From Sphingobacterium sp. SGG-5 (lineage in GTDB: Bacteria; Bacteroidota; Bacteroidia; Sphingobacteriales; Sphingobacteriaceae): DNA of 64,000 nucleotides. This document shows, piece by piece, positions 17,211 through 26,561 of the stretch. Below the pieces are notes generated by a model. The model worked only from the letters and a program-made list of their open reading frames with translations. It was not told the origin of the DNA and ran no database searches. The stretch is taken from positions 310,001-374,000 of the forward strand of contig NZ_JAAKGO010000005.1 of NCBI RefSeq assembly GCF_011043525.1, read 5' to 3'. Numbering within the stretch: position 1 is the stretch's first letter; every line of letters starts with the position of its first letter. The translations under genes and the position numbers were made by a program.

Positions 17211-19391
17211 ATGTCAACCATTTCACAAGGACATTTACAAAAGTTGGGGTACGATTTTATTCCTCCAGCTTATCTTCCCGATGGAAAGAACGAATACTAC
17301 TTAAGAAATACGCAACAAAAAAAAGAAAGATCGTACCGCAACCTCACCCCGGATGAAATCCGTACACTAAAGGCCAACAACAACTACTGCCCCGATTGGA
17401 GTCAAGTATGGGTCAGCTCCGCGTTTTTCCCGGATCAGATTTTTAACTCAAAATTCTTTGGGCTCGTACGCATAGGCATGATGAGTCCGATATTCTTGGA
17501 ATACCGGGATTTACGGCTGTCCTGTGGCATCTATAACTCACAAATCATTAGCTCCGATATCGGTGACAATGCATGTATCCACCATGTGCGATATATGTCA
17601 CATTTTATCATTGGCGATGAGGTGATGCTCTCCAACATCAACGAGATGGAAACCAGCAATAATGCCAAGTTCGGCAACGGTATCCTCAAAGATGGTGATC
17701 CCGAAGAGCGTCGGATATGGTTAGAACTCTGTAATGAAAACGGCGGGCGATCCGTTTTACCGTTCGATGGCCTGCAGGCAGCCGACGTCTATCTGTGGAC
17801 CCGATATCGGCAAGACGATATCTTACAAAAACGATTTCAGGACCTCACAGAAAGTCGCTTTTCCCGCAAACGCGGATTTTACAGCGAGATAGATGACCAA
17901 GTTGTCCTGAAAAATGCCAACATTATAAAAGATGTACGGATCGGTGCCTGTGCCTATATTAAAGGAGTAAATAAACTGAAGAATGTGACCATCCATTCGA
18001 GCCGGGAGGCCTATACACAGATCGGTGAAGGATGCGAAATTGTGAATGGTGTTATTGGATATGGATGTCGGGTCTTCTACGGTGTGAAAGCTGTCCGTTT
18101 TATCCTTTCCTCTCACTCTCAGCTCAAATACGGAGCCCGGTTGATCAACTCCTTTTTAGGCGACAACTCTACGATTTCTTGTTGTGAAGTCCTGAATTCC
18201 CTGATTTTTCCAGCTCATGAGCAGCACCACAACAATTCTTTTCTATGTGCGGCGCTCCTTAAAGGCCAGAGTAATATGGCGGCAGGGGCAACGATAGGGT
18301 CCAACCACAATTCACGGGCAGCTGATGGTGAAGTTGTAGCCGGACGGGGTTTCTGGCCCGGCCTGTGCGTGAGCCTGAAACACAACTCACGCTTTGCTTC
18401 CTATGTGTTATTGGTAAAAGGCGATTTCATGCATGAGCTGGATATACGGATTCCCTTTTCACTGGTAAGCAACGATGCCTATAAAAACCAACTGGTCATT
18501 GTCCCCGGCTACTGGTTTCTATACAATATGTATGCTTTGATGCGCAATACATCGAAGTTTATCGCGCGGGATAAACGACAATTCAAAAATCAATACCTGG
18601 AATATGACATCCTTGCACCTGATACGGTCAATGAGATGTTTACAGCGCTACAAGAGATCGAATACGCTGTCGGAAAAGCCTTTGCTGAGGAAGGCGATCA
18701 GGACTACCGCGCCTTAGGACAGGATATTCTTTCCCAAGATAGGGACATCAGCCAACGGGAGATCATATTACACAACACCGAATATTCTAATCGGAAAGTT
18801 GTATTAGCCAAAGTACGCGAATGCTATATCGTCTTTCAGCGTATGATTCGATATTATGCGTCGACCTTGCTTGCAGACCACATCGCAGCACAAGGTACTA
18901 TCGCTCATTTCCTCCAGCATAAAGATAAATTGAAAACCCAACGTCTAGCTTTTGAAAATATCGGGGGACAGTTGGTGCCTTCACACAATGTGGCTACCTT
19001 AATTTCACAGATCAAAAATCAGACTATAAAATCGTGGGAAGAAATACACCTGAATTACCACTCTTGGAGCCAGGAATATCCGCTTATGAAGCTACGGCAC
19101 GCTGTAGCTTCCTTGGAGGAAATAACCCAGGTACCCTTAGAAACATGGAATAGTGACTTTATTGTTTCCTGCCTTCAAGAAAGTGTGGAAACAAAGACTT
19201 GGGTCTATCAGGAAATATATCGTTCCCGCGCCAAGGACTATCAAAATCCATTTAAACAGATGCTATATAACTCCGAAGAGGAAATGGAGACTGTCGTCGG
19301 AAAGCTGGACGACAATGTATTTATTTCCAGCCAAAAAGAAGAATTGGAGCACTATACAAAAAAGGTTCGTACCTTAGTGTATGGCTCATAA
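17211..19391 (+). CDS. DUF4954 protein with hexapeptide-type left-handed beta helix
   Basis: A 726-residue protein of the DUF4954 family known from Bacteroidota and spirochaetes. The middle region (about 90-400) consists of irregular hexapeptide-like turns (SSDIGDNACIHHV, NANIIKDVRIGACAYIKG, YTQIGEGCEIVNG, GYGCRVFYGV), which fold as a left-handed beta helix in sugar nucleotidyl- and acyltransferases. GATIGSNHNSR resembles the end of such a helix. The C-terminal third is helical. The start follows the glmS stop by a single base and its stop overlaps a lipoprotein gene, so a role in amino-sugar nucleotide metabolism is plausible. No catalytic activity can be named. Confidence 0.85.
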   Translation: MSTISQGHLQKLGYDFIPPAYLPDGKNEYYLRNTQQKKERSYRNLTPDEIRTLKANNNYCPDWSQVWVSSAFFPDQIFNSKFFGLVRIGMMSPIFLEYRDLRLSCGIYNSQIISSDIGDNACIHHVRYMSHFIIGDEVMLSNINEMETSNNAKFGNGILKDGDPEERRIWLELCNENGGRSVLPFDGLQAADVYLWTRYRQDDILQKRFQDLTESRFSRKRGFYSEIDDQVVLKNANIIKDVRIGACAYIKGVNKLKNVTIHSSREAYTQIGEGCEIVNGVIGYGCRVFYGVKAVRFILSSHSQLKYGARLINSFLGDNSTISCCEVLNSLIFPAHEQHHNNSFLCAALLKGQSNMAAGATIGSNHNSRAADGEVVAGRGFWPGLCVSLKHNSRFASYVLLVKGDFMHELDIRIPFSLVSNDAYKNQLVIVPGYWFLYNMYALMRNTSKFIARDKRQFKNQYLEYDILAPDTVNEMFTALQEIEYAVGKAFAEEGDQDYRALGQDILSQDRDISQREIILHNTEYSNRKVVLAKVRECYIVFQRMIRYYASTLLADHIAAQGTIAHFLQHKDKLKTQRLAFENIGGQLVPSHNVATLISQIKNQTIKSWEEIHLNYHSWSQEYPLMKLRHAVASLEEITQVPLETWNSDFIVSCLQESVETKTWVYQEIYRSRAKDYQNPFKQMLYNSEEEMETVVGKLDDNVFISSQKEELEHYTKKVRTLVYGS

Positions 19392-19818
19392 AGTTTACAT
19401 AATCCTTCTTCTCGGTATTGTCATCGGCTGTACAAATGATGACAAGACACTATTGTTACAGCAAAAGATCGATTTATTAGAGCAACAAGTCGATTCATTG
19501 ACGAAGGAACTTGCTGTTTCTAAAACAGTCACAGATAATCCCTGGTTTGATAAAAATCAGGCTCCAAAGCTACTACGCTACCCTATTCCCGATCCAGAAC
19601 AGTTCATTGACAGTTCTCTTCGCGCTACACCGGAAGTCATCCCATCGGAGGCCGTATTAGGCGGCCGGATGACTTTTAAGAATATACAGGTACTCGGTGA
19701 CAAATGGGTTATCGCCGATTACGAGGATGGACATGTTATGGGACAAAGTATATTTTCTTATTCCTGGAATGATAATGAGAAACTCGAGTTTACGCCTTTA
19801 CTAACGACTGAAAAATAA
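19381..19818 (+). CDS. Small coiled-coil lipoprotein, function unknown
   Basis: 145 residues with a lipoprotein signal peptide (LLLGIVIGC, lipidated Cys at residue 17). Directly after it comes a heptad-rich stretch (LLLQQKIDLLEQQVDSLTKELA) likely to form a coiled coil, then a globular segment of about 90 residues with no recognisable domain. The start overlaps the DUF4954 stop by 11 bases, so it belongs to the glmS operon. No standard family recognised. Confidence 0.75.
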   Translation: MAHKVYIILLLGIVIGCTNDDKTLLLQQKIDLLEQQVDSLTKELAVSKTVTDNPWFDKNQAPKLLRYPIPDPEQFIDSSLRATPEVIPSEAVLGGRMTFKNIQVLGDKWVIADYEDGHVMGQSIFSYSWNDNEKLEFTPLLTTEK

Positions 19819-19839
19819 ATGGATTTGGGCCTTCTAACG

Positions 19840-20008
19840 CAACCACTTCGTTCACTAACACAACCCTTTCAACGTTCCAAGCGACACTTCGACACGTGAC
19901 ACAACCACTTCGATCACCCAAGCAATCCTTTCAACGTTCCAAGTGGTCACTTCAACAATCGAAACAACCATTTCGATCATCCAAGCAATCCTTTCCATTG
20001 CTGAAAGG
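19840..20008. repeat. 21-bp minisatellite, about eight degenerate copies
   Basis: The stretch divides into consecutive 20-23-base units around the consensus CAACCACTTCGATCACCCAAG. A higher-order period is visible: units beginning CAACCACTTCG recur at 19840, 19902 and 19965, a spacing of 62-63 bases, which is three units. Because the unit is a multiple of three, every frame reads a seven-residue repeat. There are no unique spacers, so this is not a CRISPR array. It fills most of the gap between the convergent lipoprotein and TPR genes. Confidence 0.8.
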
Positions 20009-20039
20009 TTTATGTGCGGTGCGCAAGTGTTTGCTTTAC

Positions 20040-20708
20040 TTACTTCAGATTATCCCGATACACACCTGCTTTTTTGATTTCAGTACGGATATCTTTACGG
20101 GCAGCATCATAGGTCAAGACCTTTTCATAATCCATAATTGCTTTATTATAGGCATCGGCCGCAACAGTTTTGTTATAACTGCTTTTCCCTTTCGTACCTT
20201 TCAAAATACCTAGGTCACGGTACGCTACGGCTCTATTTTGATAGAGTTTGGCATCATTTGCGTTGACAAGGATGGCTTTCGTATAATCCGCTATTGATGA
20301 TTGCAAAAGCTGCTCACGCTGTCCATCTGATAGCTTCGTATCACCCGACACCGCCAACGTATTACTTGCCTTTGCTTTATAATAGTATGCATTTGCATTC
20401 TTGGCATCTAAGGCGATAACCTTTTCAAACGATTTTGCAGCGTCCTGGAAATTGCCAGATTGGAACTGCGAATAGCCCAATAGATAAAGTACATCTGCAT
20501 CACCTGATTCGGCTGGTAATGCTTTTTCCAAATGCACAACCGCCGACTTAAAATCACCAGCCAACAATGCCTTTTGGCCCAACCGGACATTCGGGTTACG
20601 ATGTTCTTGTTGTTGCGCCTGAACAGTTAATGTTGTTATAGCCAAAACTGCCGTAGCAATGCCAATCTTCACGGCCTTTCCTAGATTACACACAAATTTT
20701 AAATTCAT
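20040..20708 (-). CDS. Exported tetratricopeptide repeat protein
   Basis: 222 residues with a Sec signal peptide (AVLAITTLTVQAQQ, cleavage around residue 31) and TPR units visible from about residue 40: ARLGQ/ALLAGDFKSAVVHLEKAL, DVLYLLGYSQFQSGNFQDAAKSFEKVI, and SSIADYTKAILVNANDAKLYQNRAVAYRDLG. The mature protein is probably periplasmic and scaffolding. It is transcribed convergently with the glmS operon and divergently from lon. No partner is evident. Confidence 0.85.
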   Translation of the reverse strand: MNLKFVCNLGKAVKIGIATAVLAITTLTVQAQQQEHRNPNVRLGQKALLAGDFKSAVVHLEKALPAESGDADVLYLLGYSQFQSGNFQDAAKSFEKVIALDAKNANAYYYKAKASNTLAVSGDTKLSDGQREQLLQSSIADYTKAILVNANDAKLYQNRAVAYRDLGILKGTKGKSSYNKTVAADAYNKAIMDYEKVLTYDAARKDIRTEIKKAGVYRDNLK

Positions 20709-21007
20709 ATCATTTATTTAATTATTCCTTCTGTATTAGAGTAAATATGCCGCATTAAGTTTAAGTCGACAACAAATACTTATAAACATTTCCACAATAA
20801 CGACGCAAATCCTATATTTATTTTCCATACCGCACCTGACATCAGTGTATTGCGCATGACGATTTAGCAGGATCGTACATCGATATAGCATAAATAATAC
20901 CAATTTTGCGTTTTGGCATTTTGCTTGCAATAGTACCTACCACAATTTACGAATAGAATAAGAAACGAAAATCTGACATCTTGTCGGATTAGAGAACGAT
21001 ATTATAT
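20709..21007. promoter_or_regulatory. Divergent promoter region of the TPR gene and lon
   Basis: This gap of about 300 bases has no ORF that looks coding. No exact TAnnTTTG is seen on either strand. Twenty bases before the lon ATG is the imperfect dyad TCTGACATCTTGTCGGA (20972-20988), arms TC(T)GACA and TGTC(G)GA, which could be a stress-response operator or a leader hairpin. The rest is AT-rich and featureless. Confidence 0.4.
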
Positions 21008-23476
21008 ATGAACAATTTCGACCCGATTGACTTTAGTCAAATGATACCGGTAATTAACGAAGACACAGAGTTTTTCCCTTTATTGAGTCAACAAGACGAA
21101 GACGAAATGCGAAATGCGGACATTCCTGAGGTGTTATCCATACTACCTTTACGCAATACGGTACTCTTCCCGGGGGTTGTGATACCTATTACGGTAGGGA
21201 GGGATAAATCCATTAAACTAATTAAAGAAGCTTATAAAGGCGATCGGACAATTGGCGTTGTAGCCCAAAAAGATATGAACGTCGAGGATCCGACCTTCGA
21301 ACAACTTAATAAAGTGGGCACGGTAGCAAATATCATCAAGATCTTGCAAATGCCGGATGGCAATACGACCGTTATCATTCAGGGTAAGCAACGGTTTAAA
21401 CTCAACGAACCGGTGCAATCGGATCCTTATATCAAGGCTAAGGTGGAACGGCTTCCTGAGGCAAAACCTAAAGTGAGCAGCCGGGAATTTAAAGCGTTGA
21501 TCTCATCGATCAAAGAGATGGCTCTGCAGATCATCCAGCTTTCTCCGCACCTGCCGAGTGAAGCCGGTATTGCCATAAAAAATATTGAGAGTCCGACTTT
21601 TCTGATCAACTTTATATCGTCCAACCTCTCTTTGGATCTGACACCCAAACAGATGCTCCTAGAGATGAAAGACTTTGAGAAACGAGCTCGGCTCTTATTG
21701 GAACACCTGACTACAGAAATTCAGATGTTGGAATTGAAGAACCAAATCCAGAATAAAGTACGGGTAGATCTCGATAAACAACAACGGGATTATTTTCTGA
21801 ACCAACAGCTTAAGACTATTCAGGAAGAGCTGGGAGGGAATACGCCTGACTTAGAGCTTGAGGAATTAAAAAAACGGGCAAAAGCGAAAAAATGGGTAAA
21901 AGAGGTCAAGACACATTTCGATAAAGAACTGGAAAAATTGGCACGCATAAATCCTGCCGCAGCGGATTATTCCGTCCAACTAAACTATCTTGAGCTTTTA
22001 TTGGATCTGCCATGGGGGGAACACACCAAAGACAATTTTGATCTTGCCCGGGCAATGCGGGTATTGGATAAGGACCATTATGGTTTGGAGAAAGTCAAAC
22101 AGCGTATCATTGAATATTTGGCTGTATTGAAGCTGAAAAATGACATGAAAGCGCCTATCCTATGTCTGGTAGGCCCTCCGGGAGTGGGTAAGACCTCTCT
22201 AGGGAAGTCTATCGCGAAAGCATTGGGACGTAAATATACGCGGATGGCGTTAGGTGGTATCCGTGATGAAGCTGAAATCCGTGGGCACCGTAAGACATAT
22301 ATCGGTGCAATGCCGGGCCGCATTATCCAGTCGTTGAAAAAAGCAGGCACGTCAAATCCAGTTTTTGTATTAGACGAGATTGACAAAATCGGTGCTGATT
22401 TCAAGGGTGACCCATCTTCCGCTTTATTGGAGGTACTCGATCCCGAGCAAAACACCCACTTCTACGACCACTATGTGGAAATGGAATATGACCTTTCCAA
22501 AGTCATGTTTATCGCAACAGCTAATTCGCTAAGCACCATTCAACCGGCATTGCTGGATCGTATGGAAATCATCGAAGTCAATGGTTACACCATCGAGGAA
22601 AAAATAGAGATTGCAAAAAAACATTTACTACCCAAACAACGTGAGATGCACGGACTGAAAAATAAAGATGTCGTGCTCAACAACAAGGTGATCGAAAAAA
22701 TAATCGACGAATATACACGCGAATCGGGTGTACGTGGGCTGGAGAAAAAAATCGGGTCTGTCATACGTGGTATCGCGACGAAGATTGTCATGGAAAAACC
22801 CCATTCGCCGAAGGTGACCACGCAGGCACTCGAAGAAATATTAGGTGCGCCGATCTTCGATAAGGACATATACGAAAACAATGAGGTGGCGGGCGTGGTC
22901 ACAGGTCTAGCATGGACATCCGTAGGCGGTGACATCCTATTTATCGAATCCAGTCTGAGCCCCGGCAAGGGCAAGCTGAACCTTACCGGTAATTTAGGTG
23001 ACGTGATGAAAGAATCTGCTGCTATCGCTATGGCTTACCTTCGCTCTCATGCCGAAGACTTCGGCATCGATTACTGCATTTTTGACGAATGGGACGTGAA
23101 TGTACACGTACCAGCCGGCGCGACACCAAAAGATGGCCCTTCGGCAGGTATTACCATGCTAACAGCGCTGACATCTTTATTTACACAACGAAAGGTAAAA
23201 GAAAAGCTCGCTATGACGGGTGAAATCACCCTTCGCGGAAAGGTATTGCCTGTAGGCGGAATAAAAGAAAAAATACTAGCGGCGAAACGTGCAAATATTC
23301 AGGAAATAATTCTTTGTAAGTCTAATCAGAAAGATATTCTGGAAATCAAAGAAGATTATATTAAAGACATGACGTTCCACTACGTGACCGAAATGTCGGA
23401 GGTTGTTCATTTAGCGTTGTTGGAAACAAAGGTGAAAAATGCAAAAAATCTGACGCGAACGTCCCTAAAGCAATAG
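21008..23476 (+). CDS. lon: ATP-dependent protease Lon
   Basis: Cytoplasmic AAA+ serine protease for damaged and regulatory proteins. The 822 residues contain an N-terminal LON domain (LPLRNTVLFPGVVIPITVGR), a coiled-coil region, AAA+ domain with Walker A GPPGVGKTS and Walker B PVFVLDEIDKI, and the protease domain with Ser712 in KDGPSAG and Lys755 in GGIKEK, spaced 43 residues apart as in E. coli. An N-terminal extension of about 40 acidic residues (EDTEFFPLLSQQDEDE) precedes the LON domain, as is usual in Bacteroidota. The 3' end overlaps the convergent AraC gene by 12 bases. Confidence 0.97.
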   Translation: MNNFDPIDFSQMIPVINEDTEFFPLLSQQDEDEMRNADIPEVLSILPLRNTVLFPGVVIPITVGRDKSIKLIKEAYKGDRTIGVVAQKDMNVEDPTFEQLNKVGTVANIIKILQMPDGNTTVIIQGKQRFKLNEPVQSDPYIKAKVERLPEAKPKVSSREFKALISSIKEMALQIIQLSPHLPSEAGIAIKNIESPTFLINFISSNLSLDLTPKQMLLEMKDFEKRARLLLEHLTTEIQMLELKNQIQNKVRVDLDKQQRDYFLNQQLKTIQEELGGNTPDLELEELKKRAKAKKWVKEVKTHFDKELEKLARINPAAADYSVQLNYLELLLDLPWGEHTKDNFDLARAMRVLDKDHYGLEKVKQRIIEYLAVLKLKNDMKAPILCLVGPPGVGKTSLGKSIAKALGRKYTRMALGGIRDEAEIRGHRKTYIGAMPGRIIQSLKKAGTSNPVFVLDEIDKIGADFKGDPSSALLEVLDPEQNTHFYDHYVEMEYDLSKVMFIATANSLSTIQPALLDRMEIIEVNGYTIEEKIEIAKKHLLPKQREMHGLKNKDVVLNNKVIEKIIDEYTRESGVRGLEKKIGSVIRGIATKIVMEKPHSPKVTTQALEEILGAPIFDKDIYENNEVAGVVTGLAWTSVGGDILFIESSLSPGKGKLNLTGNLGDVMKESAAIAMAYLRSHAEDFGIDYCIFDEWDVNVHVPAGATPKDGPSAGITMLTALTSLFTQRKVKEKLAMTGEITLRGKVLPVGGIKEKILAAKRANIQEIILCKSNQKDILEIKEDYIKDMTFHYVTEMSEVVHLALLETKVKNAKNLTRTSLKQ

Positions 23477-24277
23477 GAGACGATTAATATATTCTTTGGG
23501 CGTTTGCCCGGCAAAAGTCTGGAATTCACTGATGAAATGCGACGGATCATAGAATCCAAATCGCACAGCGACCTCCCACCAAGCGGTGTACTGGTTCTCT
23601 TCGATATATTGTTTAGCCTGGTTAAAACGAAGTAGACGCTGATACATTTTGGGACTCATCCCGATTTCGGATCTAAAGGACCTTTCCAGCGTTCTCGGAT
23701 TGGTATTCGTTGCTTTTTGCAACATACGGACGCTGATATTACCGGCATGTTGGTTCAACAGCGATAAGGAAGTCAAAATACAGGGCCGATTGTGTTTTTT
23801 TCGTTCTCTGGCTTTCATACATAAGAACTCATCTATCATGCCAAGGATCTGTGTCTTGTCATTCAGTGTCATTATTTTTTCATACAATTCGTTGATATCT
23901 TTTCCGAAAACAGCTTCTGCATCTATAATTTGATCCGTAAAGCTATCCAGATCGATGCCTGTAAGTTGAAAGATGCCTATCGGCGTAAAGTTCACCGCGA
24001 TAAGATCCAGATGCAGGGAACTGCTAAACAACACGCTTGGCGAAATAGCCTGTCCGACAAAATAAACCTTATACTTCAAACTCATTTGCTCTCTTTTTTG
24101 CAAAATGATATCATCGAGCGGGCAAAGATTGAAAATGAGCCCCTGGAATATAGGTGAATAATCCGGAAAGATAAAAGGCGTCAAACGTTTCGCACCTGTC
24201 ACTCGATAATGTGTAACAACATCCTGCAAACTGGGGTGAGGCGGAACCTCAACATATTTAAAAAAATCCAGTGTCAT
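23465..24277 (-). CDS. AraC family transcriptional regulator
   Basis: 270 residues: an N-terminal sensor region of the DUF6597 type (VEVPPHPSLQDVVTHYRVTG, YSPIFQGLIFNLCPLDD) and a C-terminal AraC DNA-binding domain with two helix-turn-helix units (ISVRMLQKATNTNPRTLERSF and WWEVAVRFGFYDPSHFISEFQ). The ligand is unknown. The stop lies within the last codons of lon on the other strand. No nearby operon is an obvious target, and it reads away from the lipoprotein gene behind it. Confidence 0.85.
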   Translation of the reverse strand: MTLDFFKYVEVPPHPSLQDVVTHYRVTGAKRLTPFIFPDYSPIFQGLIFNLCPLDDIILQKREQMSLKYKVYFVGQAISPSVLFSSSLHLDLIAVNFTPIGIFQLTGIDLDSFTDQIIDAEAVFGKDINELYEKIMTLNDKTQILGMIDEFLCMKARERKKHNRPCILTSLSLLNQHAGNISVRMLQKATNTNPRTLERSFRSEIGMSPKMYQRLLRFNQAKQYIEENQYTAWWEVAVRFGFYDPSHFISEFQTFAGQTPKEYINRLLLL

Positions 24278-24305
24278 GAGCTTCGGTAAATAATTGGCTA
24301 TTACA

Positions 24306-24341
24306 TAAAAAACCTGCTATTACGAAGATAACAGGTTTTTT
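24306..24341 (-). terminator. Rho-independent terminator of the duplicated lipoprotein gene
   Basis: On the minus strand AAAAAACCTGTTAT pairs with ATAGCAGGTTTTTT around a CTTCGTA loop, followed by T residues. Nine of ten GC-containing stem positions pair. It lies between the stop at 24372 and the downstream AraC start, so it ends the lipoprotein transcript. The U-runs are symmetric and could work in both directions. Confidence 0.85.
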
Positions 24342-24371
24342 AAGAAAATCCAAAACCCAATCTGATGAAAT

Positions 24372-25937
24372 TTATGGCTTATACGTGATCTCTGCTACAA
24401 ATGTCTCTGCCGGCTCTGTTCCCACTTTTTTCGTTCCCGTTACTTTTGTAGGGAATTTTGGATTTTTGCTATCATTAAATTCATATACATAGCTAACATT
24501 CACGTTATCCCCATCAAAAGTTCCAGTCAGTCCGGTAGGATTATTCCCCGACCCCAGTATATCTTCAAAACCGATATTGTCTCCTAATGGAGCCCCGATT
24601 AAATATCGGATATCTCTCCAACCGGGGACGTTCTTGAAGGGCGCATTCTTATCATTGTAGGTAATTGAGACCGTTCCTACGCTCATTGTCCCATCCTTTA
24701 ACACCGCATTTGTCAGGTTTTCGTTACCGTCATAGCTAAGCTCAACCTGCAGATCACCTACCCCATCCCCCGTTACAATGGTCTTACCTCCCGAATAAGA
24801 AAATGTAGTTGTACCGGTTTCCCCACTAGATCGAAAGTTCTCATCTTTCGTTAATCTTCCACTCCCATCATAGCTATACAAATTGTAATCTTCACTGTTG
24901 GCCGAACCCAAAGATACCTTTTGAATACGTTCTCCATCATATATATATGTTGTGGATGCTCCGCCGGTCTCGGTTATTTTGTCAATCTTTTTACTATTTT
25001 CCTGATAGACGATCGTATAGGTTTTGGTATCTCCGCCTGAGGTCATAACAATTGTCTCCGGTAAAGTCGCCGTTTCTAAATTTGGTTCGTCAGGATTATC
25101 GGGATCAGTAGAAAGATTGCAATTACCACTATAACATATTTCCACCGTAAATACAGTCTCTCCACCCTGTTTTCCAGTTATTTTCGTTGGGAATTTTGCA
25201 TTATCCATATCCGAAAATTCGTAACCAAATGTCAAATCAAGTAAAGATGTTCCTTCCTCTGTCACTTTCGTATGTGTCGGATTGTTCCTCCGCCCTACAA
25301 TATCTGATATATCGACATGGTCACCCAAAGGAATACCCCCTGTAAAATTGATTTTAGACCATCCCTCTGCATTCAGAAAAGGACTGTTCTTATCGTTGTA
25401 AGACACTGTTGCCTGTAATGCATCTTGCATCCCTTTTATAACATTCCCTTTGCTGTCAAATTCAAGTATTATTGGATCGTCAACTTCCCAGTTACCATCC
25501 TCTTTATGTGAATTAGCAATCGTTATCTTGTTGTCCGATGGATAGGTGTACTCCACCTTCTCGATAATCTGACCTGCGCGCGTAGATTCGACACGAATTA
25601 ACACGCCATTGTTATAAAAGAATGCTCTGTTACCATCACTACCACCATTACCATAATCGATACGCTCAATCAAATCTTGGCCATTATAATGATACGTCTC
25701 TATCGCTCCGTTCAATTTTGTGATTTTGTCTATCTTTTTGCTTCCCGATTTATATGCAATCGTGTAACGCTCTACCTCTCCTCCACTACGCAGGACAATC
25801 TGCCTAGGCAACGTATTTGCTTCTGCTGCAGGTGGTGGTTCTATATCCGGTCCGGTAGCGTCCGGACCTCCATTTTCGTCCTTACAGGATACGAAAGCCA
25901 TCATACAGGCAAAAAACAGTAAAGTAAATTTTTTCAT
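24372..25937 (-). CDS. Internally duplicated lipoprotein
   Basis: 521 residues with a lipoprotein signal (MMAFVSCKDENG, lipidated Cys19). After a short proline-rich linker come two homologous modules of about 230 residues. Matching landmarks are LPRQIVLRSGGEVERYTIAYKSGSKKID against LPETIVMTSGGDTKTYTIVYQENSKKID, then VSYNDKNSPFLNAEGWSKI against ITYNDKNAPFKNVPGWRDI, then NNPTHT against NNPTGL, and KFPTKITG against KFPTKVTG. The repeated Y-x-Y strands (YHYNGQDLIERIDYG, YIYDGERIQKVSLG) recall DUF4595/RHS-like beta-strand proteins of Bacteroidota surfaces. It is monocistronic, with its own terminator. Surface exposure is likely; function unknown. Confidence 0.8.
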   Translation of the reverse strand: MKKFTLLFFACMMAFVSCKDENGGPDATGPDIEPPPAAEANTLPRQIVLRSGGEVERYTIAYKSGSKKIDKITKLNGAIETYHYNGQDLIERIDYGNGGSDGNRAFFYNNGVLIRVESTRAGQIIEKVEYTYPSDNKITIANSHKEDGNWEVDDPIILEFDSKGNVIKGMQDALQATVSYNDKNSPFLNAEGWSKINFTGGIPLGDHVDISDIVGRRNNPTHTKVTEEGTSLLDLTFGYEFSDMDNAKFPTKITGKQGGETVFTVEICYSGNCNLSTDPDNPDEPNLETATLPETIVMTSGGDTKTYTIVYQENSKKIDKITETGGASTTYIYDGERIQKVSLGSANSEDYNLYSYDGSGRLTKDENFRSSGETGTTTFSYSGGKTIVTGDGVGDLQVELSYDGNENLTNAVLKDGTMSVGTVSITYNDKNAPFKNVPGWRDIRYLIGAPLGDNIGFEDILGSGNNPTGLTGTFDGDNVNVSYVYEFNDSKNPKFPTKVTGTKKVGTEPAETFVAEITYKP

Positions 25938-26054
25938 CGCTCTTTATATTTAATGGTTTGTTTTTTTGTTACTTAGTCTTTTCTTTTCCAAAAGTAAGGA
26001 GGGTTTTCGCCCCTTTATAGGAAAAAAACGACATTTAAGTGTATTTTTACGCAA

Positions 26055-26561
26055 ATGATAGAGCTTTATACAGACGGTGCGTCCAGTGGCAATCCCGGAC
26101 CGGGAGGGTACGGCACCATCCTTCGAACGATATATCACGGTAACAACCCTGAGTTTCAGGGCAAGCTGATTGAAAAAGAGTTTTCTGGCGGGTACCGCAA
26201 AACGACCAACAACCGTATGGAGCTCATGGCCGTGATTGTCGGCCTGGAAGCATTAAAAGACAGCAAACAGCAAGTCACGGTTTACTCCGATTCAAAGTAT
26301 GTTATCGATGCGATCGAAAAACGGTGGGTGTATGGTTGGATACAGAAAGGATTTAAAGGAAAAAAGAACAAAGACCTCTGGCTGCGGCTTATGCAATCCT
26401 ATAAACTTCACGACATTAAGCTCGTCTGGGTGAAAGGGCATGCTGGACATCCCTTGAATGAAAGATGTGATCAGTTGGCCGTAGCTGCATCCAGGAATAA
26501 AGCGTCATGGCGGATCGATAGTGTATTTGAAATAGAAGAACAGTCCCCCTTACATCTTTAA
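26055..26561 (+). CDS. rnhA: Ribonuclease HI
   Basis: Degrades RNA in RNA-DNA hybrids. In 168 residues all four acidic active-site residues are visible: Asp7 in [15 protein letters not shown], Glu57 in [13 protein letters not shown], Asp79 in [12 protein letters not shown] and the C-terminal Asp in [12 protein letters not shown], with the catalytic-loop His in VKGHAGH. It has the basic protrusion segment ([15 protein letters not shown]). The 3' end overlaps the convergent AraC gene by 12 bases. Confidence 0.96.
   Translation: MIELYTDGASSGNPGPGGYGTILRTIYHGNNPEFQGKLIEKEFSGGYRKTTNNRMELMAVIVGLEALKDSKQQVTVYSDSKYVIDAIEKRWVYGWIQKGFKGKKNKDLWLRLMQSYKLHDIKLVWVKGHAGHPLNERCDQLAVAASRNKASWRIDSVFEIEEQSPLHL

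Noticed and set aside
19840..20008. Repeat array considered as a CRISPR
   Set aside because: Units are contiguous with no unique spacers, and there are no cas genes.
19896..20213. A 105-codon frame with a repetitive N terminus (QPLRSPKQSFQRSK)
   Set aside because: The first half is the translated minisatellite and the second half is antisense to the TPR gene; no start signal or family.
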